Below, piece after piece: positions 11,002-20,200 of a stretch of DNA of 64,000 nucleotides. How positions within the stretch are numbered: the stretch's first letter is position 1; each line of letters opens with the position of its first letter. The position numbers were made by a program, and so were the translations under genes. The stretch covers positions 16,701,001 through 16,765,000 of the forward strand of contig OX335652.1 of assembly GCA_946894095.1 (NCBI GenBank), written 5' to 3'. The notes beneath the pieces are model-generated. The model saw only the letters and a list, made by a program, of their open reading frames with translations, ran no database searches and was not told the DNA's origin. This stretch comes from Incurvaria masculella. Taxonomy: Eukaryota; Arthropoda; Insecta; Lepidoptera; Incurvariidae.

Positions 11002-11306
11002 AAAAAACCGGCCATGTGCGAGTCGGACTCGCACACGAAGGGTTCCGTACCTTTTTAAAAAGATTTAACACAAAAAAATCAGGTTGTTTGTATGGGAGCC
11101 CCCTTTAATTTTAATTATTTTTCAATTTTACTTATTTGTTGTTATAGCGGCAAAATAACACACTCTGTGAAATTTTCATCTATCTATCTAACAGATACAG
11201 CCCTGTGACAGACGGACGGAGGGACGGACGGACGGATGGACGGACGGTCAGCGGAGGCTTAGTGATAGGGTTCCGTTTTCACCCTTTGGGTACGGAACCC
11301 TAAAAA
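11002..11306 (-). mobile_element. GGGTTCCGTACCC-family repeat (full copy)
   Basis: Complete reversed copy. It is followed at once by a forward, truncated copy, so the two 5' ends face each other. Confidence 0.85.
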
Positions 11307-11311
11307 TGATC

Positions 11312-11472
11312 TCTTGTTCCGTATCCAAAGCGTACAAACGGAACCCTAATACTAAGCCCCCGCTGTGCGTCCGTCCATGCGTCCGCCCGTCCGTCCATCC
11401 GTCCGTCTGTCACAGGGCTGTATCTCATGAACCGTAATAGGTAGGCAGCTGAAATTTTCACAGAGTGTTAAT
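11312..11472 (+). mobile_element. GGGTTCCGTACCC-family repeat (5' half)
   Basis: A diverged forward copy that stops after the TTTTCACAGAGTGT block. It sits head to head with the copy at 11002-11306. Confidence 0.75.
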
Positions 11473-11761
11473 TAAAAAATAAAAATTTTGTTTCTTTTTG
11501 GTTTTTATTTGGCAACTGAACTTCGTTCACTCTTATATATTTCGCCAGTAATGGAGACCAAGACGCTGACAGCTTCGTACTATCGTCTTTGTTAAAGTTG
11601 GGATGCCTTGTAATATTCTATCGATTCTTTCTATTATATTATTATTATATTCTACCCACAGCGTGGTGGACGAAACGTCGACCTAAATAAGTAACCTGAA
11701 CGCTGTTTATCCGTAAATATAAAATAGTAAGTAGAACAACAGTGAAAATCTAAACAAACAT

Positions 11762-12103
11762 ATTGTGTTTACACCTTGGCTCCTAGCCACGTTTTATCAT
11801 CCTCCAAGTCAGCCGGAGCTGCCGCTAATATTGCCGCAGCAAATAAAATTAAGAAATATGCGTTTGTGCGTGACCACTTGCGTTCGCTGTGGAAACTCTT
11901 GGCGCATGGCCATCGTATGCGAAAAGTTTTTTAGACTGCATTGGAAAACTACTAATTGAGAAATCCGGTGACCATCGCCCTAAGTCATTTTTATTACGGC
12001 GAATTAGCATGGAAATTCAGAGAGGAAACGCACAGAGCATTTAAGGTACTATGGGCAGCTCGGCGGGCATGGAGGAAATTTTCTATTTAGTGTAATATAG
12101 TCT
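11762..12103 (+). pseudogene. 3' fragment of an endonuclease-type (R2-like) LINE
   Basis: Piecewise translation matches the C-terminal part of the retrotransposon at 36670-39715. VYTLAPSHV matches VDTLAASHI, NKIKKY matches AKISKY, FAVETLG is identical, KSFLLRRISMEIQRGNA matches GSFLLQRISLAVQRGNA, and MEEIFYLV followed by a stop matches MDEIFYLV plus a stop. The fragment shifts frame at least twice and has one internal stop (near 12040). It is dead, and shows that the family has more than one copy here. Confidence 0.8.
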
Positions 12104-12768
12104 TAGTAAGTAGTAAAATGCTAGTTTTATTTTTTTTAGAGATTATTATGTTATTGTTCACAGAAAAAAAAAAACAAACATATTCCCCTTGTATCTAAGA
12201 TATTAGTTTTCAACATTTCGACATCGGTAAGTCGCAGAGTTTTGGTATATCGTTACCATATTCTCACTCACTTCAAATGTGAGCCCGCATTCCTAGACAT
12301 ATCTATTATATAAAGCACTTCTCGCCCGGTAAACGACTAATTAGCCTAACTAAGAACTAAATAACAAGTAACCGCCCATGCCGTTCGTACGCACAACTCC
12401 CCGAGATAATTACGAAGTTCTCCAAGTTTCGCGGACCTGCATTAGATTCTGCTCAAAGTGTGCGCCGCCAACTTTTGCCGTGAAGCCATACGAATGTACG
12501 TACCTGTATCGAGTCGGGACGTATGAGCGCGAGAGGCAATCAGAGTTGAAAATTGTTGACGGGTTTTGTTCGCTCCACGGAGGAGGGAGGTAGAGAGGAG
12601 ATGGTCTAAGCAAACTGGGTCTGTGTCCACGAACTGGGTCTCTACGTCACAGCCCACGTGATAATAAAGCGTAGCTTAGCGTCATTCGGGACATGGCGCT
12701 GGCGGTGTTAGGTTGTGGGACTATATTGTGGTCTGCGGCGCAATTTTCGGCGAACAGTCGATAACACG

Positions 12769-12852
12769 ATGAGATTTTGTGTAAAATATTGCAATAATTA
12801 CACAGAAAAAAATAATCTAAAGTCTGTAGGTGGAATTACGTTTTATTTGTCA
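12769..12852 (+). CDS. Possible first exon of a THAP-domain protein
   Basis: From the ATG at 12769 the frame reads MRFCVKYCNNYTEKNN...GGITFY. A start of the form M-x2-C-x3-C followed about 15 residues later by GITF is how THAP zinc-finger proteins usually begin (known family pattern). Sequence after ITFY stops resembling THAP, and possible splice donors lie at 12849 and 12853, neither strong. The upstream 400 bp is richer in CG than its surroundings. I found no second exon. It could be a host gene, a P-element-type relic or chance. Confidence 0.35.
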
Positions 12853-12974
12853 GTAAAACACCTCATATTTTATAATTTGAGTCAATATTCGAACACTGTA
12901 TCGACGTATCGCTTTTGCTATTTGCCGACAGATGGCGCGCAATCATTTTCTTTGTACGTTAAGAAATGTTGATC

Positions 12975-13428
12975 TCATGATGCAAATTTTGAATCCACTC
13001 GAAGGCAGAGATTCAGAGGTTTTTTTGTTGAAAAAACTAACAGTAAAATACAAAATTTAGACTAGCTCTCGGAATAGCTGCTATCAGAATACCGGTTCAT
13101 CCGGTAGATGGAATTAGCAAAAATAGGCGGCGCATGACCCCACCATGAAGTGTTTTTTCCCCCGGTTCCCTCCGCACATGCGACACTGCGTTGTCTAGTA
13201 AAATGAGTTAACACCATCTCCTCTCTACCTCTCTCTTCCGTGGTTCGCTCTAACAATAAACGGTACAATAAAGGTATATAAGGATTAGCCACGTTGCTGA
13301 TAGAAACGAACGATCTTTAGAAAGTTACTACCTAATCAGTTTGTAAGTGTGATTACCTTCAGGCTAAAAAATATCACCCAATATTAATTTTTAACAGTCA
13401 AAAAACTGAAAAAGGCCATTTCAAGTCA
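12975..13428. other. No confident gene
   Basis: Short frames are present on the minus strand (13062-13292), but without coding signature, splice sites or known domains. Confidence 0.4.
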
Positions 13429-13612
13429 GCGTCGGTAGCCCAGTGCGACGCCTTGCGATTCGATAAGCTGGGTTGATCAACTCTGCGGTTGGGTTCTAGA
13501 TGAGAGGCCGTTTTCAACAGTTGAGCCGTGGTCCGGATTCCCTTGTGGTTTATTAAGCTAATATCTTTATGGTCGGTTGGGTATTGGATATCCATGTCCA
13601 TTTACTTACAAA
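13429..13612 (+). mobile_element. Short SINE-like repeat with tRNA-like head
   Basis: The head GTAGCCCAGTGCGACGCC is followed by a box B-like GGTTGGGTTCTAGATG. The tail GGGTATTGGATATCCATGTCCA then resembles the tail of the main SINE. It may be a separate SINE subfamily sharing a 3' tail. Diverged. Confidence 0.5.
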
Positions 13613-14014
13613 AACTGGCTGTTGAGCAATAAATATTTGGTTTTATTGGTTACCTAGCCATCTGATGGGTATCTAGAAATTTGCTAAAAGGAACATTTTC
13701 TTCTTGACCGCTGTTGTCGAACCAACGACTCCCACCGTGAGAGTTCCAGACCTAAAATCGGAGACATAAAGCCGTTTGCAATGACTATAACGTATGTACA
13801 TCTTTAGAACTAAAACGATCGATTGAACATGTTTCTAGGCAGCAACTTAGATACTTGCAAGATTAGGTCACTAACGCTGCTATGCCCTATTATACGTAAG
13901 TTCCCTAATTGTGTTTCTTCCGAAATAAAACGAAATCGTAACCCCAACATGATTTACCATTCGCCCCTGTCCGTCACTCTAAATGATAATAAGACAATGT
14001 TTTTGTGGATACAT

Positions 14015-14020
14015 TTTATT
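14015..14020 (-). promoter_or_regulatory. Poly(A) signal AATAAA of the secreted-protein gene
   Basis: AATAAA on the minus strand, 43 bases past the TAG stop at 14063-14065. Confidence 0.7.
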
Positions 14021-14062
14021 TCATCACGCAGGAGTGAAACGAAGGGATTTGGACGGTCTTGT

Positions 14063-14214
14063 CTAGAGACCGGCGCCAGAGAGGACGGATTCAGTCGGCG
14101 TGCTCCCTGCAGGTCCTGCAGCTACCAGCTGCACTGGTTGGCTTGCCGACTCTGCCGCCGCCGCTGCCGCCGCTGCCGCCACTGCCTCCGCCGTCGCAGT
14201 CGCCGGCGGCTTAG
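14063..14214 (-). CDS. Exon 3 (coding part) of the secreted cysteine-rich protein
   Basis: The acceptor is TTCCCTAACCGTTTACAG, with a textbook branch sequence. Two bases complete the split codon, then 49 sense codons and TAG. Encodes KPPATATAEAV, a nine-residue Ala run, ESASQPVQLV and a Gly/Ser/Thr-rich end. The Ala run is written with mixed GCG/GCA codons (CGCCGC-type repeats), a place where length may vary between individuals. A plus-strand frame over this region (13823-14248) is an antisense shadow. Confidence 0.6.
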
Positions 14215-17200
14215 CTGTAAACGGTTAGGGAAGTTATTTAGTAGATAGCTAATTTAAAACAACGTACAAAACTCGCCGAAAACTTATTTTCATGATTACT
14301 ATGACATTTCTCACCAGCGCCATTTTTCGTCACTGCCAGAACTAGGTTAAGTAGGCGTGATAAAACGTTACAATTTAACTACATATACATTAAATAAAAA
14401 TTTCATTGATTTTCATTGGTTTCTATTTAATTTAGGTACTCTGAAATGTGAGTTGCAACGCCACCTGTAGACTTTTAATATACCTATTCAACACTGTGAT
14501 GTTTACCTATGCAACACTGCAATATATCCCTTCTTTAATCTTTAAGAACGGCCCGTAAGCTATTTTCCCCATACAAACGTAGTTTACTAATCATTTGGAA
14601 ACCGCTATTCCAATTAAATATATATTTAATATCTAATATCAGGTAACAAATATCTGAGTCTGCATGCTTTTGTTTTTTTGAAAATTCCAAACCGATTGAA
14701 ATGAAAGCAAAAAGAAAATCTTCATACGAATTTTGTTTTCTCTGTGGTTTGACCCAGAATACATTTACCGAAAAAACAAAGACATGCAGACACAGATATT
14801 TGTAGCCAAATATTATATACCAAATATCAAGTAAGTTGGAACAGTGGTTTTCAAATTATTAGTAAACTACGTTTGTATGGAGGCGAAATTTTTAGGTGCT
14901 TACGGGCCGACCTTCCACTGAAAAATACTATCTATCTTCGGCACATAAACGGATGTTTTTTTTGGGATCATTTGCAAGGTTTTGCCCCATGATTTCTTTT
15001 GTCGGATGTCATGTGTTTTCACGTTTGCTTTTCACTATTTTTTAAATTACCGAAATTCCAGGTTTAAAATCTCGCAACTTCTTTGATCATGATTGTATCA
15101 GCACGAAATAAAATTAATTGGATTTTACTATCTATCCTTAACCTAGAAAAAAATTACTTCCCAAAGTCCCGAGGACAAGTAAAAATATGACAGAACTAGC
15201 AAACTTTTTAAAAGAAAATGTAGTCCGCAATTGCGTATAAAACATGTTTATTGTTTATTCGTCATCCATAGACAGTACACTGCACTCGGATTTGTCATAT
15301 TTTGTCATTAACCAGTTCGGCAATCCCAGCTAAGAACTGGCAAGAAACTCCTCTGGTTTTTTTTAACGTCCACTTAGTCCAAGTTTACAAAAGTGTATAT
15401 AGGTTCCCCCGTGAGCTTGGGGGCCTGGACACGGGCCCCGTGTGTCCTTATGGTAATGATGGTTTTGCCTAACGCAACCATAGACAAAGGATAGTAGGAA
15501 TAGACTGCAAATGTGATACAATGTACAAAACTAGCTGACAACTGCCTATTTTCGCTGGTACTATGACATTTCTGACCAGCGCCATCTCCCGTCACTGCCA
15601 GAACTAGTTACACCGTCATTAAACAAAGCTTAAGTCAAAATGTTGCTTAGGTTAGTTGGAATTTGAATTGCAACGCCATATATGGGCTTTTATTAACCCT
15701 GTTCAACACTTGTATGACGTTAGCAATCTTCCCTACTATAGTGCCACATAGCTTATTTTGCGCGTGGCCAAAATCGGAACTAAACGGTCGCCATCTTGAA
15801 CGTTCATCTTCGCGGCTACGGGGATGTGTTGCTATTATAACAATGCAAGTTATTCATTTGAGGCTGAAGTATTTTTTGTTAAGTAAATTATTAGTTTGTG
15901 AAGATATGTTTCTGGTTTAGGTTAGCCATACATACATACCTTCACGACGTTTTTCCGGAAGGATAGTAGTAATAGTGGTTTAAAACTCCTTGTTAGATTA
16001 TAACAAAATAACGAAAAAACTCTATAAAGTCTAATCTAAATTGCATGGCAAAAAATATCGTTTGGCAGAGTTATCCGGGATTGATGTTGGGGTTCATTTT
16101 CTTAATAGAATTCAAGAAAAATAAACAAGCGATAGTAAGTAACTCGGCTTCTACAACCTCTATTTTTTATTAAAATGATGAAAGATCTAATTTATTTATA
16201 TTTTAAATAATATTATTGTCCTAAAATAGTGATTTTCATTTCCTCATTTTTTTTCTTACAGCAGGCTGTAAATATTTTCCCGATCAATGGGGCATTTTTT
16301 TTCATGTGGTAACTCTTAAAAGACAGTGGTCCCCTCAGCCATGCGCAAAATAAGCTATGTGGGACTATATCTATGACGCAACTCACCGGTCGTCGTCGGC
16401 GCGGTGAGCGACGTGACGTTGTACACGCGACACTCGCCGCGCGTGTCCGTGTCGTAGATGCCGCAGGTGGAGGTCTCGCAGGCGCCGCGCGCGCACCGCA
16501 CCGTCGTGCAGGTCTGCTCCCCACAGCGGACGGTCACGTTGGCGGCGGCGGCGGGCGCGGGCGCGGGCGCGGGCGGCTCCGCCGGCCACACCCAGCCTAG
16601 CGTCCAGCTCCACAGCGACGAGCCGAAACCGCGGCCGGACGTCTCTGCGGATTGTATTGCTCGCGTTAGTGGGACGGCTCAGCTAAGCACCCACTTGGCT
16701 CCCTCACGGACTCTTCGCAAACTTCCGAACGTAACGCAATCTTGCGTCATTCATGCATGTTGGTATTCTACAAACTGACTAATACGGATGAGACGCAAGA
16801 TAGAGCAAACGTTGCCAGTAGCACACTAGAGCTGTCTTCTGTCGTTTGCAAATTTCAAGCAAACTTGCACCAGCGTTTGCGTTAGCGTCCTTTTTTACTC
16901 ACGCAAAGAGTCCGTGAATGTCTCTCGTTGACTCGAAACAGCGTCGGGCCGTGTGTTTCGTCGACGACCCCAAGGTATCCCCAAATTTGGAGACCCTCCA
17001 ACTCCGAAGGGATGTAGGGTCTCTCTCTCTCTATTCTATCGTCTTTAAGGTGGCCCATCCCGCTCATCTCCCCATATAAAAGGGGAAAGAAGATCACGCC
17101 CATATTTCTTGTCAGAGATCCAACATTTTGCTCAAAATAGCTTTATTTGATCGAACTAGATGTCTGATGACCATTGGTACTGTAAAATTGTGTTTGGTTT

Positions 17201-20200
17201 CTAAGTTATAAGGTCCGAAAGTCCGCATTTTTCGCAATTTTGGAGGTGGATTACGCAATGATAAAGTAAGAACATCTTAAAAAGATAAGTCATCAGACAT
17301 AGCTTATTTAATCAAGATTCATAATCTATTTGGTTTTTGTTCGATTTTTTACTACAGCGCTCGTGGTTTACTTTTAGCTATAGCTTTTTTGAAATTAAAA
17401 TTTTCGTCAATCTTACCAAATCATACACTATGCACATTGTCTTTTTTGTGGACATGTTGCATCTTCCTCATCACGGAGCCTGTCTTATTCTTTGAAACAG
17501 AGAAGGTCCCAGAGCGCAACAGCACGGTTTTGTACCGTGCCCGCGAATGAGTTAGGTCCGCCGGGTTGGGCCACCTTAACATTGAGAATCCTCTTCCGAA
17601 CTGCACAACGGAGGGACAGCCGTTGTAACGAAGCACTTAGCGCATCTCCCTTTCCCGCCAAAATACCTAACCGATTTCCTACGAGCTCGCTGGTTGCGGG
17701 TAGATCAAACGTACTAACGCACCGGCGGAGGAGCGCGGGGGACGACGGGACAGACAATCGCGCGGGAGACTAGACACGAACGTTTTGAAGTGCAAGCAAT
17801 AGACAAACTATTTTTGAACCATTTTTGTGAACATTGAGTGTATTGTGTGACCGTGCTCGTAAGACCTCTGCTGTGTGAGAACAGCTCCGGAGCAACCCGC
17901 TGCAGGCTCGGAGGCTGGTGCGGAATACGGGACATCGCACCTACAGGTTAGTGAGTTCGGTACCTACCTACCCCTTCTAGTACGTCCATCAGTCCGCGCT
18001 AAGTGCTCGTAACAGTCTTATTAACATAAGTTATACCGTCTTCTTTCTACCTTCGCTCAACGCGGAACTAGAGATGCACAAATTCACAGTCGACATACCA
18101 AAAATGAGAAGTCACCGATCCGCTAGATCCTTTATCTGTAGTGTCGGTAAAGAATGGAATAAACTCCCTGGGCTCCCCTTATTTTTTTATTGTTTTTTGA
18201 TGTTACCTATTTGTTGTTATAGCGGCAAAATAAGTACACGCTCTGTGTAAATTTCAGCTGCCTGCCTATTACGGTTCATGAGATACAGCCCTGTGACAGA
18301 AGGACGGCCGGACGGACGGACAGCGGAGGCTTAGTAATAGGGTCCCGTTTTCACCCTTTGGGTGCGGAACCCTAAAAACGGACTTTCACGTGAATTTAAT
18401 CAATCAGTTTATTTTTGACGTTATTAGCAGTATTCAAACATAAAAAATTTCATATTTTGCTCTAACTAAAAAAAATATATATTTTTATGTTACATTGGCT
18501 GCAACACTGTTTATGAGTTTAATAAGTGCATTTGAACAGACACACACAATCGCACAACCCCGAAGTCCACAAGGCATGCTTTGGCAAATTTGGAGCACAA
18601 AAAACTTTTATTTATATTATATATATTATATATTATATATTTTAGCGATATCTACGTAGATGACAAAGCAAAGCAATGGCCCCCCACTGATGATGTTTAC
18701 CAAATATATTTGGACGAAGGGAGGTTGTCATCAGTCAACCGTTGGGTACCCTCAGACCCAACATTATCTTCTCGGGAGCCAGAAATGGCAGGCGTGACCT
18801 TTTTTATTTATTTACTTTATGGCGAATACTGCAGAAGGGACTCGAATATCTATCCCTGCATGCTTATATTATGAATGAAAAAATGTATTGTTGGTTTTGT
18901 CCCTTTTATTAAGGTTAACCCTATTACTAAACCTCCGCCGTCCGTCCGTCCGTTCCGTTGGCCCCAGTTGGGTACGGAACCCTAAAAACGGTCAAGCGTG
19001 AACGTGTTCACGTGTAGAGGCTACCGTGGATATTTTGCAATTTCACACAAAATTCGCACTTCAGAAATCTAGATTTTTCTCAAAATGTTTGATCAAAAGT
19101 AAAAAGTTTAGTGCACAACTCAATAAGTTAACCTATATATAATAGATTATCTTTTTCATAATGTTCAAACCACCGTTAAGAGGATAGCAATTCGGGACGA
19201 AATGCGTGTGACCGACAGACACCAGAGCCAGACCATAAGGGTTATCACTTTTAGCGACGGAGCCCTAAAAAGCGCAGATCATGCGACTGTAACAAAATAA
19301 TGTCTAAACAAATTTACAGAGCAAAGAGTCGTGTCTCGAGAGAGTGCTTCGAAATGATTAGGTTTAGAAGATAATGAAATATTTACGGCGCTAAATATTA
19401 GGCGCTATACATTGCTGTGTGGATCAGCGGCTTGATAGTACATGTATGCATAATAAGACCCTAGTAACAGCCATTTTTATGGACATGACAAAGGCATTCG
19501 ACTTTGTCTGCCATGATACAATCCTTAAAAAACTAAAAAAATATGGATTTCGTGGTATTGTTCACCAATGGCTAGAGTCATATTTATGTAATAGGAAACA
19601 ATGCACAGAGATTTCTAGAATATGTAATTAAACTAAAATCATAACAAAATATCAATCGGAGTTCAAATCCGTTAGTTTTGGAGTTCCACAGGGTAGCATT
19701 TTGGGTCCGTTACTTTTTTTTATTATATATAAATGACCTTCCACTTTCTATAAATCACCGTATGGTATTATTCGCCGATGACAGCACAGTAATAATAAAG
19801 GGCGACAAAAACAACATTCAAGCTTTCCAAGACGAAATAAATGTAACGATAGAAAAAATTATAGAATGGCTTAAAAATAATTATGCAATTTTGTAGCCCA
19901 CAAACAAAGCACATTCCGCTAAATATAAAATATCTAGATGAGAAAATAGAAGAAGTTAAAACAATTCGATTTCTGGGTGTAATGTTGGATTGCCACTGTA
20001 ACTGGAAGGAACACATTGATATGTTAAGCAGAAAACTAAGTCGTTTTATCTTCGCATTGAGGCGTATAGCCCAAATCTCAAGCGAGCAATCAGCTCTGAC
20101 GGCTTATCATGGATATGTCTCTTCCAACATACGGTACGGAATCATATTTTGGGGTAATGGTACAACTATAGACGACATTTTAAAAATTCAGAAAAAATGT

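Noticed and set aside
13823..14248. 141-codon plus-strand frame with a Cys/Arg-rich end
   Set aside because: The second half is the antisense of the Ala-coding repeat of exon 3, and the first half has no coding signature.
16373..16613. Arg-rich open frames over the GC-rich exon in other phases and on the plus strand
   Set aside because: They are shadows of exon 2 of the secreted-protein gene; only one phase fits the splice sites and the Cys pattern.
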